Positions 41,002 through 49,998 of a DNA stretch of 64,000 bases are shown one piece after another. Origin of the DNA: Couchioplanes caeruleus (GTDB lineage: Bacteria; Actinomycetota; Actinomycetes; Mycobacteriales; Micromonosporaceae). The stretch spans positions 1,991,501 through 2,055,500 of the forward strand of contig NZ_CP092183.1 of NCBI RefSeq assembly GCF_023499255.1, read 5' to 3'. Position 1 is the stretch's first letter. Each line of letters starts with the position of its first letter. The notes below the pieces were generated by a model, which searched no databases, was not told where the DNA came from, and saw only the letters and a list, made by a program, of their open reading frames with translations. The translations under genes and the position numbers were made by a program.

Positions 41002-42169
41002 TTGTCGCCGCTCCTGAGTGACCGTGCGCCGGGCAACGAGATCGATGTGATCCTGACGCATCCCCTCCATTCCTGGTCCATCCGCACGATGGTGGGCTTG
41101 ATCGATGACCTGCGCCGTTGCGGCGGAGCCGAGGATCTGTACGCGTTTCAGCGCCGGCTCGCCGCGCACGTGGCCGACATCGAGGAGCGGCACTACTCGG
41201 TGCGCAGGGTCGCGGGAAAGCTGAAGAAGGCCGGAGCGAAGCTTCCCGCCTACGCACCGGAGCTCGGAACCGATCGGGATCCCCACGATCGCGAGTCGTG
41301 GATCCTGGAAGGCGAGGTGTACGAGCGGGTATGGCGCCAGTTGAAGACGATCGGGGATGCGCTTGCGTGGCGCGCCTTCGGGTACGACCGGCGGATCATC
41401 GTGGCGCTGAGACCAGCGAGACGAACCGCGACCGTAAGCAGGACCGCAGGCTCATCCGCACGAGCCAGGTGCTCGCGGACGGCGGCGAGCTGCCCAGCGG
41501 CTTCACTCCCGTCCCGACCGGCGTCCCGTACCGGACCCAGCTTCAAGGCCTGCGTGAGCTCCTCGACAAGGCGCACACGCGAACCGGCGTGCAGGCAGGC
41601 GTGGTCTCCCGCGGGCGGGCGGTCGTGGCCGCCAGCCAGTACACCGCAGGTGACCACCACGATGCGGAGTCCTTCGGCAGCCTGTTCAAAGCGGAACTCG
41701 ACCGGTGTCAGCGACGGATCGGCGCCCGATCGGACCAGGCCCTGACCTTCGCGAGCACCGACCTCGCGGCGCGATCGCCGACCCGGCCACCGTGGGCCAT
41801 CTATCCGGTGTCGTCCTATGTGGCGGCGAGCCTGACGGCGGACGCGATGTTCTTCTACAGCACGATGGCGCCTGCAACGATCATTGCCGCGCTCGCCGGC
41901 GTCGGAGTCGAAGCAGGCTGGCTGCAGCCGCTGAACGGCGCGCTGGACCGGTCGCGGCCCTGCTGGGCGTCGCGTCGCCGCCGACGGTCCGTGCCGGTCA
42001 GAAGATGCGGGTGGCGTCTCTCAACGTCGAGGCCTTCACGAGCCTCATGTACGAGTTGGTCGATCTGACGACGTGGGCGCGACAGGTCGCCGCCACCCTC
42101 TCCGGCACGACTCCGGAGGGCGTCCTGCCGTGGCCGGTCTTCGCCGGCGAGCACCGGACCTGGTACTGA
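41002..42169 (+). pseudogene. frame-broken gene of unknown function next to tRNA-Arg
   Basis: Three successive frames make one plausible protein of about 390 residues. The first frame starts at TTG 41002 behind GAGGAGG and reads VILTHPLHSWSIRTMVGLID and VWRQLKTIGDALAWRAFGYD. Around 41413 a shift is needed to continue with SQVLADGGELPSGFTPVPTG to LAGVGVEAGWLQPLNGALD. Around 41955 another shift leads to MRVASLNVEAFTSLMYELVD and the TGA at 42169. Codon use stays normal through each segment, which argues that frameshifts (or sequencing errors) broke a real gene. I do not recognise the family. Confidence 0.55.
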
Positions 42170-42201
42170 GCCGGGTCCGGTGCGCACGCCTGATCCGTCG
42201 G

Positions 42202-43734
42202 TCAGTGGACGTACAGGTCGAAGACCGTGCGGTTGTTGCTGTGCACGCAGCGGTAGAACTCCCAGCGGTGCTCGTTGGAGAGCTGGCGGCCGGTGTTGTC
42301 GCACTCGTTGCGGTTGGTGACCCCCGTCTTGTGCAGGTACAGCAGGTCGGAGTCGGAGCGGTTGTAGTACATGGCGTTGTCGACGACGTACTCGCCGAGT
42401 TCGTTGCCCGGGTTGAGCACGTTGTCCGCGTCGAAGTGCCAGTGGACGCCGAGCCAGAGCCGGCTGTGCGCGTCCTCGTCCGCGGCGGCGGAGAAGCTGG
42501 TGAAGGTACGCTGCACGCCGGCCGCGTTGGGGTCCTCCGTCGTGCCGGTGTAGGTGATGTTGTCGCGGCCGAACCAGTGCTCCATGACGTGCGCCCAGGT
42601 GTAGGCGAACGTCGCGTGGCCGGAGACGTAGGCCGGGAACGGCGGCGAGAAGTGGCGGCCCTGCCGGTCGACCGAGAGCGGCTGCCAGTTCGGGTCCGGG
42701 TCGGTGTCCGGGTTGCTGTCGTTCGCGGCCTGGTGGATGGCCATGTCGGGGCGCCACAGGTCGATGGATCCGAGGAACTTGCGGTCCCAGGAGAGGATCG
42801 AGGCGTCCGCGAGCCCGGTCGCCACCTGGGCGAACAGCTTCACCTTCGAGGTGACCGGCACCTGCTGGCCGTCCGCGACGATCTGGGTGTGCTGCAGCAG
42901 CTGGCCCGGCGGCTTGTACGTGCCGTTGACGTCGTTCGCCCAGAAGAACGCGGCCCGCTTCTGGTCGGCGGTGCGCACGGTCGAGTTCACCGCGCCGTAC
43001 GCCTTCACCTCGTTGAACTGCTCGGTGTACTCGGGGCTGGCGAGCAGCTCGGCGTACGTGCCGGCGTCGGCCGGCATGTCCGGGCGGAACTGGTCCCCGC
43101 TGCTCATCACGAACGGCGTGACGTTGCCCCAGTTCGGCGTGACCACCGGCCCGGTGGGCGTGGCCGGCTGCCAGGCGCCGATCGCGCTGTCCGGGGTGTA
43201 CGTCATCAGATCGTCGGCGTGGTCGTCGGCGCGCCGCTGCAGCGTGGCCGCCGCGGTCTGCCGGCCGATCGACTGGCCCGCGGCCTGCTGGGCGGAGGCC
43301 GGGATGTCGGTCTGTGCGGTGGCCAGTTCGTCGTCGAACGTGAAGCCGAGCGGTCCGAAGACGCCGGTGAGCGCGTCGTGGGCGGCGTAGTCGACGGCGG
43401 TGTTGAAGTCGCCGCCGCTGCCCACCTTCAGCGTGTACGGCCGGCCGAGGCAGTCCGCCGCCCGCTGCGCGCAGAGCACGGAGTTGGCGGCGTCGTACAT
43501 CGACACGTACATGATGGCGGCGGAGCGCGCGAGCGGGCCCGGGCCGATGTCGTTGGTCTCCCGGAACGTCTGGAGCAGCACGCCGTTCCAGAAGTTCACG
43601 TGGTCGGCGGGTCCGGCGGCGGACGCCGGGGCGGGCGTGACGGCTTGCAAGGTTGCGGCGGACAGGGCTCCGGCCGCCATGAGCGCGCCGAGCCGGCGCA
43701 GTCGTGTGGCGTACGGGTTTCGGGCAGACAGCAT
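42202..43734 (-). CDS. secreted vanadium-dependent haloperoxidase/PAP2-like protein
   Basis: 510 residues. Signal peptide about 1-40 (ending PASA-AGP). The vanadate/phosphate-binding motif is split as in haloperoxidases: FPAYVSGHATFAYTWAHVM and SRLWLGVHWHFDADN, with the histidines and arginine of the P-x-S-G-H and R-x5-H patterns. Actinobacterial members are often phosphatase- or halogenase-like; activity cannot be told. It has a GGGGAGG ribosome site. A strong hairpin lies 23 bases upstream of the start. Confidence 0.88.
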   Translation of the reverse strand: MLSARNPYATRLRRLGALMAAGALSAATLQAVTPAPASAAGPADHVNFWNGVLLQTFRETNDIGPGPLARSAAIMYVSMYDAANSVLCAQRAADCLGRPYTLKVGSGGDFNTAVDYAAHDALTGVFGPLGFTFDDELATAQTDIPASAQQAAGQSIGRQTAAATLQRRADDHADDLMTYTPDSAIGAWQPATPTGPVVTPNWGNVTPFVMSSGDQFRPDMPADAGTYAELLASPEYTEQFNEVKAYGAVNSTVRTADQKRAAFFWANDVNGTYKPPGQLLQHTQIVADGQQVPVTSKVKLFAQVATGLADASILSWDRKFLGSIDLWRPDMAIHQAANDSNPDTDPDPNWQPLSVDRQGRHFSPPFPAYVSGHATFAYTWAHVMEHWFGRDNITYTGTTEDPNAAGVQRTFTSFSAAADEDAHSRLWLGVHWHFDADNVLNPGNELGEYVVDNAMYYNRSDSDLLYLHKTGVTNRNECDNTGRQLSNEHRWEFYRCVHSNNRTVFDLYVH

Positions 43735-43756
43735 CGTTTCCTAACCTCCCCGTGAG

Positions 43757-43783
43757 TCATGCGTCACTTTTGGTGACGCATGA
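43757..43783. promoter_or_regulatory. perfect 11-base inverted repeat ahead of the haloperoxidase gene
   Basis: TCATGCGTCAC, five-base loop TTTTG, GTGACGCATGA. It lies between the end of the SDR gene and the start of the haloperoxidase gene, both on the minus strand. It may be the SDR terminator or an operator/5' leader hairpin of the haloperoxidase. Confidence 0.6.
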
Positions 43784-43866
43784 GGCGACTCTACGAAGGG
43801 AGGCCGGAGGGGCGTCGGCCGCCGATGGTCCCCAGATGCGTGACCGATCGGCCGTTGACGAGTGTC

Positions 43867-44661
43867 CTATGTGGTCGTACGCAGCCAGCCACCGTCGATG
43901 TAGTACGTCGACCCGACCGTGTAGCTCGCGCGCGGCGAGCACAGGAAGACGAACAGGTTCGCGATCTCCTCCGGGTCGGCGAACCGGCCGATCGGCGCGT
44001 TGTCGTCGGCGACCTTCTGGAGGTACGCCTCCCACGTCGTGTCCGTGCCCGCGGTGAGCAGCTTCGCCGTCTTCTGCCAGTCCGGCGTCATCACCAGGCC
44101 GGGGTTGACGGCGTTGACCCGGATGCCGTCGCCGATCAGCTCGTTGGCGAGGCACTTGGAGAACATCACCAGCGCGGCCTTGGTGACGTTGTAGATCGGT
44201 TCGTAGCCCAGCGGCTGGGTCGCGCAGATCGACGCGTTGTGCAGGATCACCCCGCCGCCGCGCGCCTTCATCCCCGGCGCGAGGGCGCGGGCGAGGCGGA
44301 CGGCCGCCATCACGTGCAGATCCCAGTACGCCTGCCAGCGCTCGTCCGTCGCCTCGAGGATGGTCTCCTCGCTGCCGGTGCCCGCATTGTTGACGAGGAT
44401 GTCGGCGCCACCGAACTCCTCGCCGACCGCCGACGCGAGGGCCGCCACGCCGTCGGGCCGGGCGATGTCGGCGGGGACGGCGACCGCCCGTACGCCGAAG
44501 TCCGCGGTGATCGTCTCCGCCACGGACCGCAGGCGGTGCTCGTCGCGGGCGCACAGCGCGAGGTGGACGCCCTCGGCCGCGAGGCCGCGGGCGACCGCCA
44601 GGCCGATGCCCACGCTGCCGCCGGTGACCACGGCGACCTTGCCGCTGAGCTGAAGATCCAT
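43867..44661 (-). CDS. short-chain dehydrogenase/reductase
   Basis: 264 residues. TGGSVGIGLAVARGLA (residues 12-27) binds the cofactor, NNAGTG follows at about 90, and the active site comprises S in NASICATQPLGYEPIYNVTK with the Y-x3-K pair YNVTK. PG and GLVMTPDWQ mark the late loop. ATG 44661 follows GGAGGCGCC. Close to 3-oxoacyl-ACP reductase type enzymes, substrate unknown. It is followed on the same strand by the haloperoxidase gene and preceded by the desaturase (45-base gap), so the three might be cotranscribed. Confidence 0.9.
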   Translation of the reverse strand: MDLQLSGKVAVVTGGSVGIGLAVARGLAAEGVHLALCARDEHRLRSVAETITADFGVRAVAVPADIARPDGVAALASAVGEEFGGADILVNNAGTGSEETILEATDERWQAYWDLHVMAAVRLARALAPGMKARGGGVILHNASICATQPLGYEPIYNVTKAALVMFSKCLANELIGDGIRVNAVNPGLVMTPDWQKTAKLLTAGTDTTWEAYLQKVADDNAPIGRFADPEEIANLFVFLCSPRASYTVGSTYYIDGGWLRTTT

Positions 44662-44706
44662 GGCGCCTCCCGGTTCACGTGCAAGCACCGTCGCACGAAA
44701 CCCGGA

Positions 44707-45720
44707 TCACCGCAGCGGCTCGCCCACCTCGTGCAGGTGCCGCAGCGCGATGCCGTACGACTCGAGCAGCCCGGTCACCTCGTAGTGCACGCCGATCTCC
44801 GCGCAGTACGCCTGCACGATCGGCTGGGCCCGGCGCAGGTTCGGCGTCGGCATGGCCGGGAACAGGTGGTGCTCGATCTGGTGGTTGAGCCCGCCCAGCG
44901 CGATGTCGGTCAACCGGCTGCCCCGGACGTTGCGGGAGGTCAGCACCTGCTTGCGGAGGAAGTCCTCGGAGCCGGTGGGGTGCGGCATGCCCTTGTGGTT
45001 CGGCGCGAACGTCATCCCGAGGTAGATGCCGAACAGGCCCTGGTGCACCGCGGCGAAGGCGAGTGCCTGCAGCGGGCTCAGCACGACCAGCAGCGCGGTC
45101 ACGTACGCGACGAGGTGGAGAGCGAGCAGCGCCGCCTCGAGTCCGCGGTGCTTGATGCCGCCCGCGCGCAGCGCCCTGATGCTGTCCTTCTTGAGGCTCA
45201 GACCCAGCAGGGTCAGCAGCGGGAAGAACAACCACGCCTGGTGGCGGGTCAGCCACCGGTTGAACCGGCCGCGACGGTTGCGGGCCGCCTCGGTGGACCA
45301 CACCAGCACCGCCGGCGTGACGTCCGGGTCGAGATCGTCGTGGTTCGGGTTCGCATGGTGCCTGGTGTGCTTGTCCATCCAGTAGCCGTAGCTCATGCCG
45401 ATGGCCAGGTTGCCGGCGATCCGCCCGGCGCGGGCGCTCGGCTCGTTGGTGCGGAACACCTGCCGGTGCGCGAGGTCGTGGGCCACGAGCGCCACCTGCG
45501 CGAAGGTCACCGCCAGGAACGCCGCGACGGCCAGCGTCCACCAGGAGGAGCCCACGAGCAGGAAGGCGGTCCATCCACCGGCGAGCATCAGCGCCACGAC
45601 GCTCAGCCGTACGGCGTAATAGCCGGGCTTGCGGGCCAGCAGGCCCGCCTCGGTGATCCGGCGGGCCAGCTCGGCGAAGTCGCTGCCGGTCGCGGCCCGG
45701 GGCCGCTCGATCGTTGTCAT
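44707..45720 (-). CDS. membrane fatty acid desaturase
   Basis: 337 residues. Three histidine boxes: HDLAH (in VALVAHDLAHRQVF), HTRHH (DKHTRHHANPNHDD) and HQIEHH (GGLNHQIEHHLFPAMP). Four or more membrane helices. This arrangement is the acyl-lipid/acyl-CoA desaturase type of DesA3-like enzymes, which introduces a double bond with O2 and electrons from a ferredoxin or cytochrome-b5-like partner. ATG 45720 is used; upstream in-frame codons to 45771 are unlikely. It diverges from the sensor kinase. Confidence 0.93.
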   Translation of the reverse strand: MTTIERPRAATGSDFAELARRITEAGLLARKPGYYAVRLSVVALMLAGGWTAFLLVGSSWWTLAVAAFLAVTFAQVALVAHDLAHRQVFRTNEPSARAGRIAGNLAIGMSYGYWMDKHTRHHANPNHDDLDPDVTPAVLVWSTEAARNRRGRFNRWLTRHQAWLFFPLLTLLGLSLKKDSIRALRAGGIKHRGLEAALLALHLVAYVTALLVVLSPLQALAFAAVHQGLFGIYLGMTFAPNHKGMPHPTGSEDFLRKQVLTSRNVRGSRLTDIALGGLNHQIEHHLFPAMPTPNLRRAQPIVQAYCAEIGVHYEVTGLLESYGIALRHLHEVGEPLR

Positions 45721-45828
45721 GCGTCCAGCCTCCCGGCGACGAGCGGGACAGTCAGGAGTGCAGACCCCCATGGAAGAGGGGTGCCAGCACTACCGCTTTG
45801 CGGTGTGCCGGCCGCCGAGAATGGCGGC

Positions 45829-47115
45829 ATGGAGACGCGGGCGTGGGTACGCGACGGGCTGCGCGCCGTGGCCGACGGTGTGATCGCCGTGGGACTGGCG
45901 CTGACGAACTTCCCCCTGCTGGTGCTCTGGATCGTGGCGCTCGCGCTGACCCCGGTCGCCGGCATCGGCCTGGTGGCGCTGCCGTTCGTCACCTGGCTCG
46001 TGCGCGGACGGGCCGACCTGGCGCGCCGGCTGGCCGCCCGCGCCGGCGTGGCGATCACGCGGCCGTACGCGCCACGGCCGCAGAACGCGCTGCCCGTCGG
46101 CTGGCGCCGGTACCGGTGGATCCTCACCGATCCGGCGACCTGGCGGGACCTGGCGTGGCTGCTTCCCGGCGGCCTCGCCGGCCTGGTCCTCGGCGTCCTG
46201 ACGCTGGCCCTGCCGCTGTACGGCCTCGAGGGCATCACGCTGCTGCCACTGTGGCTCTCGCTCGGCCTGGACTCGTACGGCTACGGGATCTACTGGCCGA
46301 TCCAGACCCTCGGCGAGGGCATGATGTCGCTGCCGCAGGGCGTGCTGATCCTGGCGGCCGGCGTCGCCGTCGCACCCGGCCTGCGCTGGGTCGACGCCCA
46401 GTTCACCAGGCTGTTCCTGGCCCCGACGAAGGCGGCCGGGCTGCGGCTGCGCGTGGCGCACCTGACCGAGACGCGGGCCGACACCGTGGACGCGCAGGCC
46501 GCCGAGCTGCGCCGGATCGAGCGCGACCTGCACGACGGCGCCCAGGCCCGGCTGGTCTCGCTCGGCATGACCATCGGGCTCGCCGAGGAACTGCTCGAAC
46601 GCGACCCGGCGGCGGTGCGCAAGCTGCTCGCCGAGGCGCGCGAGGCCAGCGGTTCCGCGCTGGTCGAGCTGCGGCACCTCGTGCGCGGCATCCACCCGCC
46701 GGTGCTCGCGGAACGCGGGCTCGACGGCGCGGTGCAGGCCCTCGCGCTCAACCTCCCGCTGCCGGTCGGGGTCGAGGTGGACGTGCCGGGCCGGCCGGAG
46801 ACGCCGGTGGAGTCGGCCGCCTACTTCGCCGTCGCGGAGGCCCTGACCAATGTGGTCCGGCACAGCGGCGCCCAGACGGCCGCGGTCTCCATCCGGTACG
46901 CCGACGGCACGCTCGCGATGGTCGTGCTCGACGACGGCCGCGGCGGCGCGGACCCGGACGCCGGCACCGGGCTGCGGGGCATCGGGCGCCGGCTCGCCGC
47001 CTTCGATGGCACGATGACGCTGTCCTCGCCGCCCGGCGGCCCGACCGTCGTGACCATGGAGCTCCCGTGCGCGTTGTCATCGCCGAAGACCTCGCACTCC
47101 TCCGTGAGGGCCTGA
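45829..47115 (+). CDS. NarL-type two-component sensor histidine kinase
   Basis: 428 residues. Four to five membrane segments (about 20-75 and 115-200) form a sensory/DUF-type domain, followed by HisKA_3 with the phosphoacceptor H235 in ERDLHDGAQARLVSLG and a HATPase_c domain (VAEALTNVVRHSGA, GLRGIGRRLAAFDG). GAGAAT is six bases before the ATG. The response-regulator gene overlaps its last 49 bases in a different frame. The pair is the common actinobacterial sensor-regulator arrangement; the stimulus is unknown, but the neighbour is a lipid desaturase, so membrane state is a reasonable guess. Confidence 0.92.
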   Translation: METRAWVRDGLRAVADGVIAVGLALTNFPLLVLWIVALALTPVAGIGLVALPFVTWLVRGRADLARRLAARAGVAITRPYAPRPQNALPVGWRRYRWILTDPATWRDLAWLLPGGLAGLVLGVLTLALPLYGLEGITLLPLWLSLGLDSYGYGIYWPIQTLGEGMMSLPQGVLILAAGVAVAPGLRWVDAQFTRLFLAPTKAAGLRLRVAHLTETRADTVDAQAAELRRIERDLHDGAQARLVSLGMTIGLAEELLERDPAAVRKLLAEAREASGSALVELRHLVRGIHPPVLAERGLDGAVQALALNLPLPVGVEVDVPGRPETPVESAAYFAVAEALTNVVRHSGAQTAAVSIRYADGTLAMVVLDDGRGGADPDAGTGLRGIGRRLAAFDGTMTLSSPPGGPTVVTMELPCALSSPKTSHSSVRA

Positions 47116-47702
47116 CGCGCATCCTCACGGCGTTCGGCATCGAGGTGGCCGAGGCGGTGGACAACGGTCCGGCGCTGCTGCCCGCGCTGCTGCGGCACCG
47201 GCCGGACGTCGCCGTGGTGGACGTACGGCTCCCGCCGACCTTCACCGACGAGGGGCTGCAGGCCGCGATCGCCGCCCGCACGGAGGTTCCCGGCCTGCCC
47301 GTGCTCGTGCTCTCGCAGCACGTCGAGCCGCTGTACGCCCGTGAGCTGCTGACCGACCGCCGCGGGGGAGTGGGCTACCTCCTCAAGGACCGGGTCTCCG
47401 ACGTGGCGCAGTTCGTCGACGCCGTACGCCGGGTCGCGGCGGGCGGCACTGCGATGGACCCGGAGGTCGTGTCGCAGCTGCTCGCCCGCCGCGGACCGCT
47501 CGCCGCGCTGACCCCGCGCGAACGCGAGGTGCTCGGTCAGATGGCCGAGGGCCGTTCCAACGCGGCGATCGCGGCGAAGCTCTTCGTCACCGAGAAGGCG
47601 ATCAGCAAGCACATCAACAACATCTTCACCAAGCTGGCCATGCCGCCGTCGGACGACGACAACCGCCGGGTGCTCGCCGTGCTCGCCTACCTCAACGCCT
47701 GA
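47067..47702 (+). CDS. NarL/LuxR-type response regulator
   Basis: 211 residues. Receiver domain: acidic pair E7-D8, phosphoacceptor D52 (VAVVDVRLPP), K107 (YLLKD). LuxR HTH at the C-terminus (ALTPREREVLGQMAEGRSNA, TEKAISKHINNIFTKL). GTG start inside the 3' end of the kinase gene, so translation is probably coupled. It converges with the GH128 gene, four bases between stops. Confidence 0.93.
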   Translation: MRVVIAEDLALLREGLTRILTAFGIEVAEAVDNGPALLPALLRHRPDVAVVDVRLPPTFTDEGLQAAIAARTEVPGLPVLVLSQHVEPLYARELLTDRRGGVGYLLKDRVSDVAQFVDAVRRVAAGGTAMDPEVVSQLLARRGPLAALTPREREVLGQMAEGRSNAAIAAKLFVTEKAISKHINNIFTKLAMPPSDDDNRRVLAVLAYLNA

Positions 47703-47706
47703 GCCG

Positions 47707-48939
47707 TCAGCCGGCCGCCCGGTACGCCTTCCCGGTCTCGGTCGGGCTCGTCGCGTTCCGGTAGAGGCCGTACGGGAGGGAGTCGCCGACCGCCGGCAGC
47801 GAGAACCAGGCGTACCGCTCGACGTAGGAGGCCGCGTTCAGCTGCTTCGTGCTGTTGGTGATGAACGCCGTGATCTGCTGGGTGTTCGGGAACTTCGGGG
47901 TGCCGGTGAAGTTCATCAGGCCGTACTCGGTGACCCAGATCGGCAGGTTGTAGCGGTTGTGCACGGCCTGCACGTACCCCATGAACTGCCCGACGGCCGC
48001 GTCGCTGAAGTCCGAGCCGTACCAGTGCAGGGTGATGAAGTCGACCTTGAGCCCGCGCTGGCGGGCGCCGGTCAGGAACCGGTCGAGCCAGCCGCCCGGG
48101 GTGTCCCCGCCGTACGCGACGGCCGGGCTGCCCAGCCGCATCCCGGTGCTCTGCAGCTGCGGCCACAGGTCGAGCGCCTGCTCCACGGTCATCTCGGCCT
48201 GGCCGGCCAGGTCCGGCTCGTTGAAGCCGAGCAGCGTCGAACCCTCGGTCCTCACCTTGGCCAGATTCGCTGCCGTGACGACGTTCTCGTCCCAGATCAT
48301 CGGCACGAATTCGGCGTCGGCGGGCATCGCGTCGTTGTTCGTGCCCCAGTTGTAGTACCACTTCGCCCCGACGTCCTTGACCGCGCCGGAAAGGCCGTCG
48401 AACTGCCAGGTGCTCACGCCTTTCTTGCCGGCCGCCGGCGCGGGCGCCGGAACTGTCGCCGTCGGCGTGGCCGTCCCACCGGGCAGCGTCCATTTCTGGT
48501 TCGCCGCGCCGGTACAGGACCAGATCTGCAGGCGCGTTCCGGCGGCGTCCAGGCACTTGCCCGATCCGGTGTTGACGAGCTGTCCGCTGCGCGCCGACCA
48601 CTTCTGTGCGCCGGTGCCGTTGCAGTCGTACAGCTGCACCCGGGCCCCGTCGGCGTGCGAGGCCGCGGCGACGTCGAGGCACTTCCCGAGCGCCTGCACG
48701 GCTTCGCCGTCGACGGTCCAGCGCTGCGCGGCGGTGCCGTTGCAGTCCCACAGCTGCACGGCGGTGCCGTTGGCCGGGTTGGCGCCGGCCACGTCGACGC
48801 ACGTGCCGGTGCTGCCGGTGATCGGGCCGGCCGTGGCGGCCATGGCCTGGGTGACACCGAGGACGCCGAGACCGGCGACGACGACACTGGAGACGACAAT
48901 CGCTAGGGAGCGCCGCCGGCGCGGCTGTGACGCTGACAT
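47707..48939 (-). CDS. secreted GH128-type beta-glucanase with N-terminal CBM13 (ricin-B lectin)
   Basis: 410 residues. Twin basic N-terminus and signal helix (about 11-34). The three-fold CBM13 trefoil with QRW/QKW/QKW ends spans about 40-152. A Pro/Ala linker leads to the glycosyl hydrolase domain (about 172-410) of the Asl1-like/GH128 type, with likely acid/base E241 in LLGFNEPDLAG and nucleophile E338 in IWVTEYGLM. GH128 enzymes cleave beta-1,3-glucan. Minus strand and convergent with the response-regulator gene. Confidence 0.88.
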   Translation of the reverse strand: MSASQPRRRRSLAIVVSSVVVAGLGVLGVTQAMAATAGPITGSTGTCVDVAGANPANGTAVQLWDCNGTAAQRWTVDGEAVQALGKCLDVAAASHADGARVQLYDCNGTGAQKWSARSGQLVNTGSGKCLDAAGTRLQIWSCTGAANQKWTLPGGTATPTATVPAPAPAAGKKGVSTWQFDGLSGAVKDVGAKWYYNWGTNNDAMPADAEFVPMIWDENVVTAANLAKVRTEGSTLLGFNEPDLAGQAEMTVEQALDLWPQLQSTGMRLGSPAVAYGGDTPGGWLDRFLTGARQRGLKVDFITLHWYGSDFSDAAVGQFMGYVQAVHNRYNLPIWVTEYGLMNFTGTPKFPNTQQITAFITNSTKQLNAASYVERYAWFSLPAVGDSLPYGLYRNATSPTETGKAYRAAG

Positions 48940-49035
48940 GCCCGGCAACCTAACCGAGACAATGGTCGCCGGGCACATCGCGGACGCGGATTTAACCGAC
49001 CCCTAAGCGGGCGGCTTTTTCTTTCCTTAGAAGTG

Positions 49036-49910
49036 TTATCGGCGCCAGGTCAGCGTGGCCACGCGACCCTGTTCTCCCGACGCCCAGCACGTTCCCCGTA
49101 CGCATTGCACCGCGTCGAAACTGCCGCCGTCGAACTCGGTCCAGGTCCGGCCGCCGTCGCGGCTGAGGTCGCTGCCGGTGGGCCCGACCGCCAGGGCCGT
49201 GCGGGCATCCAGCCAGGCCGCGCCCGAACGGTATTCGTCCGGCTCCTCGCGGGCGGGGATCCAGCTCCGGCCGCTGTCACGGGTGGTCGCGGCGGCGTCG
49301 GGCGCGGTGCCGGCACGGCGTAGTCGCCGCCCACCGCGATGCCGTGCCGCGGGTCGCGGAAGGCGAGGCTGTAGACGCCCGCGCTGGGCCCGCCGGGGAT
49401 GCTGCTGTCGGTGACCTGCCAGGTGCGGCCGCCGTTCGTGGTGGCGAAGACGCGGGCCCGCTCGCCGCCGCCCGTCGCGAACCAGGCCCGCCCGGCGCTG
49501 CCGTGGTCCGCCGTCACGAGGCAGGTGCCACTCGCGGCGAACGCGAACTCGCCGGGCAGCGCGCCGGGCATGCCGGTGGTGGGCCGCACCGACCAGGACC
49601 GGCCGCCGTCGGACGTGGTGAGGATCCGGAACCGGCCGCCGACCGGGTCGGACAGGGCCAGGCCGTGGCGGCGGTCGAGGAACGTCACGCAGTCGTAGAA
49701 CGCCGCCGGGTCGTCGTTGCGGAACGTCTCCGCCCAGGTACGCCCGCCGTCGCCGGTCACGTACAGCCGCGACTGCTCGCCCTCGCCGATGGTCAGCGCG
49801 ACGGCGTGGTCGGCGTCGAACGCCTCGATGTCACGGAACTGCAGGTCCGCCGTACCCGGGGGATCCACGCGCTGCCAGGAGCGCGCGCCGTCGAAAGCTT
49901 TCGAATCATG
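49036..49910 (-). pseudogene. 5'-truncated and frameshifted BNR/YCF48-like repeat protein
   Basis: On the minus strand sequence like QFRDIEAFDADHAVALTIGE, LYVTGDGGRTWAETFRND, LTTSDGGRSWSV, and ATTNGGRTWQVTDS shows sortilin/BNR Asp-box repeats. The N-terminal signal peptide and first repeat expected for the family are missing; homology begins at about 49890. Near 49320 the frame breaks: the earlier frame runs into Pro-rich nonsense, while another frame continues with ATTRDSGRSWIPAREE, LSRDGGRTWTEFDGG and ends at TAA 49036. So a frameshift and a 5' truncation are both visible, unless the former is a sequencing error. Confidence 0.7.
49891..49904. promoter_or_regulatory. perfect palindrome TCGAAAGCTTTCGA
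   Basis: Fourteen-base palindrome close to LacI-family operators such as those with CGAAA/TTTCG half-sites. It lies 95 bases upstream of the plus-strand monooxygenase-like gene, exactly where the minus-strand BNR remnant begins. Either an operator or a rearrangement junction. Confidence 0.4.
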
Positions 49911-49998
49911 TCCGGACCTACTCCCACCGGCCCGGACGCGCTCTTCGTCACAGCCGGAGGATGCCCTGTCCGTAACACGGGCGGCCGACGATGGGGGT

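Noticed and set aside
40867..41286. Minus-strand frame containing GFEPAASTFVASRAV
   Set aside because: This is the well-known false ORF produced by reading a tRNA gene backwards.
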